DNA from: JBCCCJ01 sp039029315
GTDB taxonomy: Bacteria; Bacteroidota; Bacteroidia; J057
Length of the DNA stretch: 64,000 nucleotides
Assembly: GCA_039029315.1 (NCBI GenBank)
Contig: JBCCGK010000012.1
Location: 62,001-126,000, forward strand
Reading direction: 5' to 3'
A program made the position numbers and the translations under genes. Each line of letters starts with the position of its first letter. The first letter of the stretch is position 1. Shown in pieces: positions 9,134 to 18,990 of the stretch. The notes under the pieces are model-generated. The model saw only the letters and a list, made by a program, of their open reading frames with translations. It was not told the origin of the DNA and did not search any database.

Positions 9134-9913
9134 CTATTCCAATAGCTCAGGATGTGCTGTTACGATGTCCTGCCAAATCGGTTGGAAGCTGAACCAACCC
9201 GCCACAGGGAATCCCACTTCATTGAGACAAGTATTTCGGGCAGTTTCGGGATCAATGGGTTGCAGGGGCAAACCCGTAGACATCGCAAGAATCTGGGATT
9301 GGCAACAACGCTCCATGCTGATGAACCAATAGGCAGCCTCCTCTACAGTTCCACCCACTGTCAAGAGGCCATGATTCTTGAGAATCACTGCTTTTTTGTC
9401 TTGCAAAGCTTCTCCAATCCGATCCCCTTCACTCATATCCAGCACCACGCCTGTATAATCATCAAACAGGGTATGGTCTTCAAAAAAGGCACAAGAATCC
9501 TGTGTCAGGGGATCAAGCAAACGTCCCAATGCTGACCAGGTTTTGCCGTAGATCGAATGAGAATGTGCAGCAGCAATCACATCAGGACGTGCAGCGTGTA
9601 TTCTGGAATGTATGGCAAAAGCAGCTCGATTGAGATTGCTGTGCTTGCCTTCCTCGATTTCTCCTTCTTCATTGACCAGAATCAGATCAGACACCTTCAT
9701 TTGGTTAAACGACACGCCAAAAGGATTGACCCAGAATTTGTCTGGATATTGCGGATCGCGGGCTGTAATATGCCCAGCAACCCCTTCCGAAAAACCAAAT
9801 TTACCGAAAACACGAAGGGCACCAGCCAATTGCTGTTTTCGATGAAGACGTTCGGCCTCGACAGAGGATTTTTTGGGGATTACATTGACGAGATGGGGAG
9901 GATTTGCTACCAT
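9134..9913 (-). CDS. Class II aldolase/adducin family protein
   Basis: The 259-residue protein has the zinc-binding histidine pattern of this family: AAHSHSIYGKTW in the middle, KNHGLLTVGGTVEEAAYWF later, and the substrate-loop segment VSDLILVNEEGEI. The opening half reads FGFSEGVAGHITARDPQ, also typical. It lacks a signal peptide and has an ATG start. Members include fuculose-phosphate and ribulose-phosphate aldolases and decarboxylases; the substrate cannot be told from sequence. The nearest relatives in feel are the adducin-like 'class II aldolase' proteins that use non-phosphorylated substrates. It is a single-gene unit with no pathway partners beside it. Confidence 0.88.
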   Translation of the reverse strand: MVANPPHLVNVIPKKSSVEAERLHRKQQLAGALRVFGKFGFSEGVAGHITARDPQYPDKFWVNPFGVSFNQMKVSDLILVNEEGEIEEGKHSNLNRAAFAIHSRIHAARPDVIAAAHSHSIYGKTWSALGRLLDPLTQDSCAFFEDHTLFDDYTGVVLDMSEGDRIGEALQDKKAVILKNHGLLTVGGTVEEAAYWFISMERCCQSQILAMSTGLPLQPIDPETARNTCLNEVGFPVAGWFSFQPIWQDIVTAHPELLE

Positions 9914-9971
9914 AATCTGAGGATATTGAATTTCTTCATAAAACTAGACAAATTGATCAGGAGATCCTTTT

Positions 9972-10056
9972 TTAGACAGGATTTACGGGATGGACAGGAT
10001 GGGAATAACTTGAACAACTAAAAATTAATCCTGAAAATCTTGTAAATCCTGTCTAA
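9972..10056. repeat. Intergenic inverted repeat (TTAGACAGGATTTAC ... GTAAATCCTGTCTAA)
   Basis: Two perfect 15-bp inverted arms (9972-9986 and 10042-10056) enclose 55 bp that themselves hold further AGGAT/ATCCT echoes. It fills the gap between the aldolase and hydroxyacid dehydrogenase genes, which are divergent. The shape resembles a dispersed repeat family with AGACAGGATTTACAGGAT-like arms that I recall from many bacterial genomes. No coding capacity is seen. Confidence 0.7.
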
Positions 10057-10129
10057 CATAATAAACCTGACTAGAACAATGTCTAGTAGTATTGAATTTC
10101 TTCTAACTTAGGAACAAATTCCCAAAGAT

Positions 10130-11086
10130 ATGACAACAAAAATTCTGATCGGTACGCCCCTCGCCCCTCACATCCTGGAGGATCTGAATAAAACGTATCT
10201 CGTTGAAGCCATTGATAGCAAGGAAAACCGCTTTGAACAGATCTATGAACGAATAGCAGACTATGAAGCTGTCATGATTTTGGGAACTGCTTTTGACAGA
10301 GAGTGTATCGAAAAAGGGAGCAAGCTCCGTATCATCTCCAACTATGCGGTGGGTTATGACAATGTCGATATTGCCTTTGCCAAAGAGAAAGGAATTGCAG
10401 TAACGAATATTCCAGGTGCCACAACGACCCCGACAGCAACCTATAGCATGAGTTTGTTGTTAGCACTCCTTCGAAAAATCGTCCTGAATGATCGCAAAAT
10501 CAGACAGGGCCGCATTGAGGCCTGGGGAAGTCCGGCAGTTCTGGGTCATGCGCCTGAGGGTAGGACATTGGGAATCCTGGGCATGGGGAGAATTGGGCAG
10601 AACCTGGCAAAAAAGGCCCTCGCCTTCGAGATGAAGATTTTGTATCACAATAGGAATCGTCTGTCAGAAGACATCGAACAAGCCTGTCAGGCGCGCTATG
10701 TTTCCTTTGAAGAATTGCTTGAGCATGCCGATGTCATCTCAATCAATGCGCCTTTGAATGATCAGAACCGGCAGATCATGAATGCTCAGGCTTTTTCCAG
10801 AATGAAGTCTTCGGCCTTTTTGATCAATACTGCCAGAGGGGGACATGTAGATGAGGCTGCCTTGATTCATGCGCTTCAAACCCAGAGTATTGCCGGGGCG
10901 GCTTTGGATGTGTTTCCAGAGGAACCGACAGTCAATCCGCTTTTCTTTGACATGGACAATGTCATCCTCAGTCCGCACAATGGTTCAGGAACCAAAGAAG
11001 ACAGGCGATATATGTTTCAACTTGCCTTTGAAAACATTGTCAATTTTCTGGAAGGCAGACATGAACACATCTCACGGGTTGTCTGA
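10130..11086 (+). CDS. D-isomer-specific 2-hydroxyacid dehydrogenase
   Basis: A 318-residue NAD(P)-dependent dehydrogenase of the D-2-hydroxyacid family. The nucleotide-binding motif is GILGMGRIGQNLAKKAL. The catalytic trio is visible: Arg in NTARGGHVDEAAL, Glu in DVFPEEP, and His in LSPHNGSGT. The usual substrate segment SNYAVGYDNVD is present. The pattern is closest to glyoxylate/hydroxypyruvate reductases or ketogluconate reductases, but the exact acid cannot be assigned. It lacks the C-terminal ACT domain of many SerA enzymes. Its 3' end overlaps the convergent esterase gene by 15 nt. Confidence 0.9.
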   Translation: MTTKILIGTPLAPHILEDLNKTYLVEAIDSKENRFEQIYERIADYEAVMILGTAFDRECIEKGSKLRIISNYAVGYDNVDIAFAKEKGIAVTNIPGATTTPTATYSMSLLLALLRKIVLNDRKIRQGRIEAWGSPAVLGHAPEGRTLGILGMGRIGQNLAKKALAFEMKILYHNRNRLSEDIEQACQARYVSFEELLEHADVISINAPLNDQNRQIMNAQAFSRMKSSAFLINTARGGHVDEAALIHALQTQSIAGAALDVFPEEPTVNPLFFDMDNVILSPHNGSGTKEDRRYMFQLAFENIVNFLEGRHEHISRVV

Positions 11087-12472
11087 CCGAAAACTGGAAG
11101 CCGGCAATCCTGCTTGATTGAACAAATTGGGTTCCGCAACATTATCCCAGGCAAAACGCACAGCTTGTGGTCGTCGAATCTCTCCTGCTTGAACGAGAAT
11201 CGTGGCTCCATCAATCTCTGCTTTGGCAGGGACAAATGTGCCATCCTCTCCGGCAATTTCGAAATGAGTCAAAGTTCCATTTCTGCTCACAAGTCCTCCC
11301 TCGGCATGATCGAAATAGACCCGAATCTTATTCCCTTCTCTTTCCATCTTTTGATACAAAGGTCCTGAATAGACAATTCCCTCTTTCTGATAGGTGTTTG
11401 ACAATGCCCAGGCCGCTAGGCGTTTGCCGACATCCTGTTTATTTCGAGGGTGAATGTCCTTGATGTTTCCGATATCACTAATGACGACCATCCCGGTCTT
11501 GCTTGTGGCCAAGGTCTTGCGTTGTGCTTCGCGTATAGCGACTCCCACTTCTTTCTGACCATATCGAAACGGAGCAATCTGTACATAATAAAAGGGGAAA
11601 TCCCGCTGCCATTCGCTTCGCCAATTGTCAATCATAGCCGAGAACAATTCCTGATAGCTTTCGTGATTGGCCGTATTGGTCTCTCCCTGATACCAAATCG
11701 CTCCAGCAATCGGAAAAGGAATCAAAGGTGCCAACATCGCATTATAGGTCGTTCCAGGCCGGTTGGGACACCAGGGCATGGGCTTGATCTTTTCAGCAGC
11801 TTTGGCCAAGCGTTCATTTCGTGCCAGCACTTCCTGATTGATCCATGCTTCAGCAGGGGTTCCTCCCCAGCTGCTATGAATCAGCCCAATCGGGATTTTC
11901 AAGTCTTGTTGGAGATTCCGTCCAAAAAAATAGGCAACAGCGCTGAAGCCAGCCATAGATTCAGGCGTGCAGCTAGCCCATTTTCCCACTACATCCAGTT
12001 GTGGAACATCTGCAGAGCGCTTTTCCACATGAAACAATCGAATGCCGGGATGATTCGCCTCAAAGGCTTCCTGTGTTCCGTTTTGGATGCCATGCATAAC
12101 GGACCATTCCATATTTGACTGACCGGAACATAACCAAACCTCTCCTATCATCACATCCTCAAGCACAAGGGTATTGCTGCCGATGATGGTGATCGTATAT
12201 GGCCCTCCAGCTTTAGGTGTCTGGAGCGTCACATGCCAATTTGCATGATTATCCGTTGTATCTCGATGCACCTTTCCATCCCAACTGCCAATCACACTCA
12301 GCTGCTCCAGTGGACTGCCCCATCCCCACAAAAGAACTTCCTCCTGTTGCTGGAGCACCATATGGTCGCCATAGACTGCCGGAAGAGAAATTGTAGCAAG
12401 TACGGTCGAAAAACTGCTGACCATAAGCAGGAGGGAGGAAAATACACTCTTTGAAATCATAGTAGTTGTCAT
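11072..12472 (-). CDS. Sialate O-acetylesterase-type SGNH esterase
   Basis: The 466-residue exported protein starts at the ATG ending at 12472 and has a signal peptide (about residues 5-24, ending VLA). It carries the block I motif of SGNH/GDSL esterases, LCSGQSNMEW, and the conserved IWYQGETNTANH in the middle, both hallmarks of the sialate O-acetylesterase family. The N-terminal segment GDHMVLQQQEEVLLWGWG is also typical. Members remove O-acetyl groups from sialic acids or from acetylated plant polysaccharides such as xylan; context does not decide. It acts in the periplasm or at the surface. Upstream, about 136 nt separate it from the divergent subtilase gene. Confidence 0.9.
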   Translation of the reverse strand: MTTTMISKSVFSSLLLMVSSFSTVLATISLPAVYGDHMVLQQQEEVLLWGWGSPLEQLSVIGSWDGKVHRDTTDNHANWHVTLQTPKAGGPYTITIIGSNTLVLEDVMIGEVWLCSGQSNMEWSVMHGIQNGTQEAFEANHPGIRLFHVEKRSADVPQLDVVGKWASCTPESMAGFSAVAYFFGRNLQQDLKIPIGLIHSSWGGTPAEAWINQEVLARNERLAKAAEKIKPMPWCPNRPGTTYNAMLAPLIPFPIAGAIWYQGETNTANHESYQELFSAMIDNWRSEWQRDFPFYYVQIAPFRYGQKEVGVAIREAQRKTLATSKTGMVVISDIGNIKDIHPRNKQDVGKRLAAWALSNTYQKEGIVYSGPLYQKMEREGNKIRVYFDHAEGGLVSRNGTLTHFEIAGEDGTFVPAKAEIDGATILVQAGEIRRPQAVRFAWDNVAEPNLFNQAGLPASSFRSDNP

Positions 12473-12608
12473 TTTTTCTGTGTCCAAAATAAAGGAATTT
12501 TATGGGAGTCCCACCATTCCTGACCGCTACACGTTATAGAATCACAGAGAGTTACTTGGCAAAGCTCTTTGGCATTCGTAAGTTGCAGGCCCGTCGACCA
12601 TCGACCTT

Positions 12609-15600
12609 ATGCGCATTTCACACCCCTTCCTCCTTGCTTGCATAGTTAGCTTAATCTTCAGTCCCCAGCTCATGGGGCAAGTCTCGGTCAATGTCCGGCT
12701 CCAGTCAGGCAATCAGGCGCTTCAGACATTTCTGGATCAACAACAGAATCAGTTTATCCGACAGTCTCAGATCCCGCCTGCCCTGTCTCGTCAATTCCCT
12801 TTTGTCAGCAAGATTCAGCAGGTAGAATCCCTACATGCCAAGCCATCCTCCCAATTTGGCACGAGTGGAATCGATCGAATTTACACCCTGGAATTCGAGG
12901 ATGCGGCCATTGGTTCTGTTCTTGCTCAGTTGAGGCAAAGTGGAGCATTTGAGTTTGTAGAAGAAAATAGACGAATCTCTGTAGATGAAATTCAGGAAAT
13001 CGCCTACACCCCAAACGATGACTCTCTCGCAAATCAATGGTATCATCCATATATCAGGAGTTTTGAGGCCTGGGACCTCACTACAGGAAGCTCAACCATC
13101 AAAGTAGGCGTGGTCGATACAGGACTGGATTACGATCATCCTGAATTTTCTGATCAGTTGGCCATCAATATCCTTGAAGATGCCAATGGCAATGGAAGCT
13201 TTGAGCCTTGGTCCAGTCAGGAAATGAGAAACGGGATAAGTGGAGACTTTGATGGAACAGATGCGGACAACAATGGATTTATTGATGATGTCATCGGGTA
13301 TGACTTTGTGCATCAAACAAGAAATATCCCTGGTGGAGATTATCTTTTTTCAGACCCTGATCCCCTGGATGACAATCGCCACGGGACAGCTGTTGCGGGA
13401 GTGATCTTTGCCAACGCTGACAATAATTATGGGGGAGCCGGTCTGGCATTTGATTGTAAACTCGTTGTTCTGAGGGCATTTGCAGCCGATGGAACCGCCG
13501 AAGATGATGATATAGCCAGAGCCATAGTGTATGCCACAGATAATGGAGTAAAAATCCTCAATTTCAGCTTTGGGGACATTGTTCCTTCTACCATCACAGA
13601 AGCTGCGATTCAGTATGCCTATCAAAATGGGGTCACCATGGTCGCTTCAGCGGGCAATGGAACAGGAGATGAACCCCACTATCCTTCGAGCCATTCCGGG
13701 GTGATTTCTGTTTCAGGAACAACGGTAGACCTGAACACTGAAATGGAATTTCTATGGCCCATCAGTGCATATGGCGTAACCACAGACCTGGCTGCACCCG
13801 CTTCCAGAATTTATACCCCAAGCTTGAGGGACACCGCCTCTAATGGTACGGTTACAGAATTCATTCGCACACAAGGGACCAGTTTTGCCGCTCCGATGGT
13901 CAGTGCAGGAGCTGCATTGATCATGGCACACAAAGGATACCGAACACCAGACCAAATCAGAGGCATCCTCACCTCCTCTGCAGATGATATGTCAGATCCA
14001 GGCTGGGACCACCTTACTGGTGCCGGAAGGTTGAATCTGTTGCGGGCATTACAGGTTGTAGGCGCCTCCAATGTCCAACTGACCTCTCCCGTCAACGATG
14101 GTGGGAGCTCGGCGGACTCGGTCTATATCATCGGGACTGTTCTGGACCCCGAAATGATCAAATATCACATCGAAATCCAGGAAGGCATAGAAGATCTGAA
14201 TGAATGGATACCAATCGTTTCTGATCAGGTCTATCAACGAAAAGATGACACCCTGGCCATATGGGACACCAGGCCCTTCCCTCCCGGAGAATACACCCTT
14301 CGTCTTCGGGTAGAAAAGACCAATGGATTCACGGCTGAAGATCGAATACGGTTCATCAAAGACATTACTGCGCCCGAGACGGTGATTCAATGGGCACATC
14401 CTGCCTGGGACAATGATCAGCGGGCGATGTTTTTTCGGTTTCGCTCAGATGATGAAGCCGAACATACCTTGTATTATCGGCCTGCCGGAACCTCATCCTT
14501 CAAGTCGGTCACCTACGATCGCATCACGCAACACGGTGAATTATTGCTTTCCCACTCACAGCTGTCAGCAGGAAGCTACGACTACTACCTGCAAAGCACC
14601 AATCGAGCAGGCTTAAGCAGCCAGACGGATATTCTATCGTTTGATTTTCAGCCTGCTTTCATTCCAAGGAACGGACTAGATCGAAAATCATATGCCATGC
14701 CCATGGGATTTTATCTCCCCGACACCTATGACTTCGACAAAGACGGGATGCCTGAAGTTGTGATGAATCAGTATGATTCCAGATTGTCATTTAGTCAGAT
14801 GAATATCTTTGAGTTCAATGGCGGTTTTTTCTCCAAAGTCGATTCAACAACATTTCGGCCTATTTTGATTCCGAAAGGGGTAGCTGATGTAGACAACGAT
14901 GGACTTCTTGAACTCTTGTCCTCAGTCAATGATTCCAACTTTGTCATAGAGCAACCCAATCCAACTGCCTTTCCTGCCCAGCCCATTGTATATAGTCGAG
15001 AGGGAGATGGAGTGATTGCTGCTGGATATGCCGATACAGATGGAGACAATCAGATGGAAATGATTCTAAAAAACCCAAAGGATTATTTCATCTTTGAGAG
15101 TCAGGGTCAAGGATTCGCGGAAGTAGCGACCTTGCCTGACATCAGCCCTGATTTCAGTGGGGGAAATGCTCCACGTGTGCTGGTGGATGATTTTGATGGA
15201 GACCAACGACCAGAAATTATCTTTCAGGATGCTGATGGAGATGTGTTGATCTATGAACATGAACAGGGAAATACCTATCGCAACAGACTGGTTGATTCCA
15301 GCAAAGTGATTGCGCTGGAAGGGGGAAGTTATCTCACCAAAGGAGATTTTGATGGAGATGGGATCATGGAGTTTTTTGTGGCAATCAACAGCAATCCCAG
15401 CAAACGCAATGCGGATTTTGAATACGATGCCCCCTATTGGTGGTTAAGGATCTTCAAAAGCACAGCAGACAATGAATATTCAGTAGTGTGGGAAGACCTG
15501 ATTTACGATGTAGACAACAGCCGTCTCAATGCAGCAACAGCCGGGAATCTCGATGAAGATCCAGCAGAGGAGCTCATGTTCAGCACCTATCCAAGAACTT

Positions 15601-16931
15601 ATTTGATCGAGTATGATGGAACAACCTATGATATGAGTTGGTACCTTTTCGGATCTTTTGGCACCCATCATTTCATTGCAGATTTTGACAAAAATGGAGT
15701 CAACGAGATAGGAATTGGTCTCATCGATTCAGGAGCATGTGTATTTTTTGAAAAACAACTCCTGTCTCCTCCTCTTTCTACAGTCAACAGTCTGACCGGA
15801 AAAGTCACAAGCCCTACTGGCGTTCAACTCTCCTGGCTTCCCAGCAATGGTGCAACAGAATATGAACTTTGGCGCGTCAGAGACCCATTTACCAATGATA
15901 CAGCGCAGGTCTTTTTCTCCATCAACAATACCACCGTCATAGACAACAATGTCAGCGAAGATACCTGGTATCTCTATGTGATTCGGGCTGTCAATCCAGG
16001 CGTGGATACCAGCGGCTTCGGGAACTTTGTCATCCTCCGGCCACATGCACTTCCTAGACTGGATAGTGTGAAAGTACGCAGTCCCAAACAACTGGAAGCC
16101 TTCTTTAGCCAACCAATAGCTCCCACACAATCAGATATGGAGCATTTCGTCCTGGATGAAGATCAATTTCCAATCACCTTGATTGGAAAAGGCAATCCGG
16201 GGACAAGTGTATTGCTGAATTTTGCTCGCAATCTTTCAGAAGGCACGCATGTACTGGAAGTGGATTCCCTGTTTCAAGATGCCGGACAAGCCTGTATGGA
16301 CCCCGCCTTCAGTCAGATGAATTTTGACTACCAAACCGATGACAATGAATCCCTGATCCTGACACAGTGGGAAATCCTGGGCGTCAAAGAAGCGCTTCTC
16401 CAGTTCAATTTTCCCCTGGAAGAGAGCAGTGCGCTTGATTCCAATAACTATAGCTTGTCTCCCATTGGGAGCATTGTCTCTGTAGAATGGGGATCTGATG
16501 ATATGGATGCAATCAAAGTACAGATTCTGGATGCCAAATTTGGGGCACTGGGGTATCCCTTGTCCATCACAGTCACAGATGTCTGTGCCATCAATGAAGT
16601 ATGTACGACGGATGAAGGAAATGTCGCTACCTTTTCTTCTCACAAAAAAGATTTGTCAGAAGTATTTGTTTATCCCAATCCCTCGCGTCCACACAAGCTG
16701 TTTGAAGGGGTGCGATTTGCCAATCTGACCCAACAGGCAACCATAGAGGTATTTACAGTTTCGGGGCGATTCATCAATAAAATGGAAGAAATCGATGGAG
16801 ATGGCGGACTTCAATGGGATCTGAGAGATGAAGGCAACAATCGGATCCGACCTGGTTTGTATATCTATCGGGTATCGACGGAGGAAGACGGAATTGAAGA
16901 TTTTGTAGGTAAATTTTCAGTTGTTGAGTGA
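12609..16931 (+). CDS. Secreted S8 (subtilisin-like) peptidase with FG-GAP repeats, Fn3 domain and T9SS sorting domain
   Basis: A 1440-residue exported protease. Residues 1-23 form a signal peptide ending LMGQ, followed by a propeptide. The catalytic triad is Asp170 (VGVVDTGLDYDHPEF), His258 (DDNRHGTAVAGV) and Ser425 (TQGTSFAAPMVSAG). Past the protease are beta-rich segments, then calcium-binding FG-GAP/VCBS-like repeats at about 700-1010 (DTYDFDKDGMPEVV, VADVDNDGLLELL, VDDFDGDQRPEII, KGDFDGDGIMEFF) and an Fn3-like domain near 1060-1145. The last ~85 residues (VFVYPNPSRPH ... GLYIYRVSTEE) are a type A T9SS sorting domain, so it is placed on the surface or released. Complete by all signs. Confidence 0.95.
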   Translation: MRISHPFLLACIVSLIFSPQLMGQVSVNVRLQSGNQALQTFLDQQQNQFIRQSQIPPALSRQFPFVSKIQQVESLHAKPSSQFGTSGIDRIYTLEFEDAAIGSVLAQLRQSGAFEFVEENRRISVDEIQEIAYTPNDDSLANQWYHPYIRSFEAWDLTTGSSTIKVGVVDTGLDYDHPEFSDQLAINILEDANGNGSFEPWSSQEMRNGISGDFDGTDADNNGFIDDVIGYDFVHQTRNIPGGDYLFSDPDPLDDNRHGTAVAGVIFANADNNYGGAGLAFDCKLVVLRAFAADGTAEDDDIARAIVYATDNGVKILNFSFGDIVPSTITEAAIQYAYQNGVTMVASAGNGTGDEPHYPSSHSGVISVSGTTVDLNTEMEFLWPISAYGVTTDLAAPASRIYTPSLRDTASNGTVTEFIRTQGTSFAAPMVSAGAALIMAHKGYRTPDQIRGILTSSADDMSDPGWDHLTGAGRLNLLRALQVVGASNVQLTSPVNDGGSSADSVYIIGTVLDPEMIKYHIEIQEGIEDLNEWIPIVSDQVYQRKDDTLAIWDTRPFPPGEYTLRLRVEKTNGFTAEDRIRFIKDITAPETVIQWAHPAWDNDQRAMFFRFRSDDEAEHTLYYRPAGTSSFKSVTYDRITQHGELLLSHSQLSAGSYDYYLQSTNRAGLSSQTDILSFDFQPAFIPRNGLDRKSYAMPMGFYLPDTYDFDKDGMPEVVMNQYDSRLSFSQMNIFEFNGGFFSKVDSTTFRPILIPKGVADVDNDGLLELLSSVNDSNFVIEQPNPTAFPAQPIVYSREGDGVIAAGYADTDGDNQMEMILKNPKDYFIFESQGQGFAEVATLPDISPDFSGGNAPRVLVDDFDGDQRPEIIFQDADGDVLIYEHEQGNTYRNRLVDSSKVIALEGGSYLTKGDFDGDGIMEFFVAINSNPSKRNADFEYDAPYWWLRIFKSTADNEYSVVWEDLIYDVDNSRLNAATAGNLDEDPAEELMFSTYPRTYLIEYDGTTYDMSWYLFGSFGTHHFIADFDKNGVNEIGIGLIDSGACVFFEKQLLSPPLSTVNSLTGKVTSPTGVQLSWLPSNGATEYELWRVRDPFTNDTAQVFFSINNTTVIDNNVSEDTWYLYVIRAVNPGVDTSGFGNFVILRPHALPRLDSVKVRSPKQLEAFFSQPIAPTQSDMEHFVLDEDQFPITLIGKGNPGTSVLLNFARNLSEGTHVLEVDSLFQDAGQACMDPAFSQMNFDYQTDDNESLILTQWEILGVKEALLQFNFPLEESSALDSNNYSLSPIGSIVSVEWGSDDMDAIKVQILDAKFGALGYPLSITVTDVCAINEVCTTDEGNVATFSSHKKDLSEVFVYPNPSRPHKLFEGVRFANLTQQATIEVFTVSGRFINKMEEIDGDGGLQWDLRDEGNNRIRPGLYIYRVSTEEDGIEDFVGKFSVVE

Positions 16932-17037
16932 AGGATTGGCATGTTACCAAATCGTTAATTTTTTGATACTGAGGAAGAAGCTTGTAAGAAAATTGTTTTC
17001 TTGCGTACCTTATTATTCCTCCTAAGCAGACTATTTC

Positions 17038-18066
17038 ATGGACCTTATCATCATGATCGTCGGATTCGCACTGGCCTCCTACTCAGTTGTCGGAAACGAT
17101 GTAATCCAAACATTGGGAACATTTCTCAGCTCAAACGAGAATCGCCCCTGGTGGGTCCTCTGGTTATTTGCGGGGGGGTTGATGGCCATCATCCTGATTA
17201 TGGGATATATGGGGATGGGCGGATTTTTGGGCGGAGATGATGTCGCTTTTGATCGATTGGACAAAATCGATATTCCTGAGAGCCTGAGTTTGTGGTATTT
17301 GCTGCCCCCTCTTATCCTCTTGTTCATTACCAGATTGGGTATTCCTGTCAGCACGACCTTTTTGATTCTGTCCTTTTTCTCTATCAAAAGTCTTCCTGGC
17401 ATGCTGAACAAGAGCTTGCTGGGCTATGCAGTAGCCTTCATATTTGCAATAGGTGCGTATTATCTGATGAGTAAGGCCATTGAGAAAATATTCCTGGACA
17501 AGCCGATGGGCTCTGACGGCACGCTTTGGACAAATCGCAATTTTTGGGTAGGTGCCCAATGGGTATCGACAGGCTTTCTCTGGTCGCAGTGGCTCACCCA
17601 GGATTTGGCCAACATTTACATCTATTTGGGAGATCCAGAGACACTTAGTCCTGCCATGTTTGCATTTTCTCTTGTTGTCATTCTTGGTCTCCTTGCCTAC
17701 ATTTTCTATCAAAGAGGCGGAGCGATTCAGGGCATCGTCAAATCCAAAACCAATACCCAGGACATTCGCTCAGCGACTTTCATTGACTTGTTTTATGGAA
17801 TTGTCTTGCTTGTCTTCAAACAGAATATGCTCGGACTCTGGGATGCAAAACTTCCGATGAGCACCACCTGGGTTTTCCTTGGGTTATTGGCAGGAAGAGA
17901 GTTTGCCATTCGGTTGAGACTCGGTCCCAAACCTGACAAAGGATTGAGGAATATGATATTCAGTGATCTCGGCAAAGCTGCGATGGGACTGATTGTCAGC
18001 ATTGTACTCGTTCTGCTTCTCTTCTTTGTCGAAGGGAAAGATATGTCAGGCTTGTTTGAATTCTAA
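17038..18066 (+). CDS. Multispanning membrane protein resembling PiT phosphate transporters
   Basis: A 342-residue polytopic membrane protein (about 9 segments). Two pseudo-repeated motifs echo the inorganic phosphate transporter (PiT) family: VVGNDVIQTLGTF near the N-terminus, like the GANDVAN-type signature, and GIPVSTTFLILSFFSIK plus the later PMSTTWVFLGLLAGRE, like PVSTTH. The C-terminal half also has SDLGKAAMGLIVSI. It is shorter and more divergent than classic PiT proteins, and the second GAND-like motif is not obvious. Phosphate or another anion is a guess; ordinary annotation may leave it hypothetical. It sits alone, 106 nt after the subtilase and 119 nt before yaaA. Confidence 0.65.
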   Translation: MDLIIMIVGFALASYSVVGNDVIQTLGTFLSSNENRPWWVLWLFAGGLMAIILIMGYMGMGGFLGGDDVAFDRLDKIDIPESLSLWYLLPPLILLFITRLGIPVSTTFLILSFFSIKSLPGMLNKSLLGYAVAFIFAIGAYYLMSKAIEKIFLDKPMGSDGTLWTNRNFWVGAQWVSTGFLWSQWLTQDLANIYIYLGDPETLSPAMFAFSLVVILGLLAYIFYQRGGAIQGIVKSKTNTQDIRSATFIDLFYGIVLLVFKQNMLGLWDAKLPMSTTWVFLGLLAGREFAIRLRLGPKPDKGLRNMIFSDLGKAAMGLIVSIVLVLLLFFVEGKDMSGLFEF

Positions 18067-18185
18067 TTCTTACTCCAGTGCTATGATTAGAATGCCTCAC
18101 TTTTTAAGAGAGGGAAATCACTTGTAGTAGATCCTCAAGGTTTTTTGTAATTTTGACAACTGTCATCCACGAAAGTGAAGTATAT

Positions 18186-18953
18186 ATGATATTTGTCATT
18201 TCTCCTGCCAAAAAACTTAACCTCAGCGAGGAAAGTAGGTTCACGCAGAATTATTCTCTCCCAGCCCATTTGAAGGACACAGAAATCCTTGTCAGGCAGT
18301 TGGCGAAAATGAAACCAGCCAAGATTGGGGCCTTGATGGACATCAGCCCTAAATTGTCAGAACTGAATTACGAAAGATATCAGCAATTTCATTTACCATT
18401 TTCTCCAGAAAATGCAAAACAGGCCCTACTTTGCTTCAATGGAGATGTCTACTTGAGTTTTGATCTGGATTCTTATACAGATATCGAGTTTGACTTTGCG
18501 CAACAACATCTTCGAATTCTGTCAGGATTGTATGGCTTGCTCAAGCCACTGGATTTGATTCAGGCGTACAGATTGGAAATGGGCACCAAAATGAAAACCC
18601 GCCGTGGCAAAGATTTATACGCATTTTGGGGAAACCGAATCACAAAAGCCTTAAATCAGCAATTGGAAGAACAAGGGACTGACATCTTGGTAAATCTCGC
18701 TTCCAAAGAATACTTCAAGTCAATCAAGCCCAAGGAACTCAAAGCCAGGGTCATTACGCCAAGCTTCAAAGACAACAGAAATGGAGCTTTGAAGACCATT
18801 TTTCTGTTTGCCAAACAAGCCAGGGGAGCCATGTGTGATTTTGCGATCAAGGAAAAGGTGACAGAGTTGGAACATCTCAAGCAGTTCAATGGCATGGGAT
18901 ATTCTTTCCATGAGACACTGTCTACTGAGACCGAGTGGGTATTTACCCGCTAG
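18186..18953 (+). CDS. yaaA: Peroxide stress protein YaaA (UPF0246/DUF328)
   Basis: The 255-residue protein opens with the family signature MIFVISPAKKLN and has LNYERYQQF, ALLCFNGDVY, LRILSGLYGLLKPLD and VNLASKEYFKSI, all typical of YaaA. The ATG at 18186 is chosen over an in-frame TTG at 18153 because the family starts at this methionine. In E. coli YaaA protects from hydrogen peroxide by lowering free intracellular iron, and the fold binds DNA. The iron uptake genes feoA and feoB follow 37 nt downstream on the same strand, so the three probably form one transcript linking iron import to its damage control. Confidence 0.93.
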   Translation: MIFVISPAKKLNLSEESRFTQNYSLPAHLKDTEILVRQLAKMKPAKIGALMDISPKLSELNYERYQQFHLPFSPENAKQALLCFNGDVYLSFDLDSYTDIEFDFAQQHLRILSGLYGLLKPLDLIQAYRLEMGTKMKTRRGKDLYAFWGNRITKALNQQLEEQGTDILVNLASKEYFKSIKPKELKARVITPSFKDNRNGALKTIFLFAKQARGAMCDFAIKEKVTELEHLKQFNGMGYSFHETLSTETEWVFTR

Positions 18954-18990
18954 CGTATTATCCCTTGTCAGGAACGTCACTCTAAGAATT

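Noticed and set aside
18154..18165. TGACAacTGTCA dyad upstream of yaaA
   Set aside because: Five-base arms are common by chance in 64 kb; nothing else marks it as an operator.
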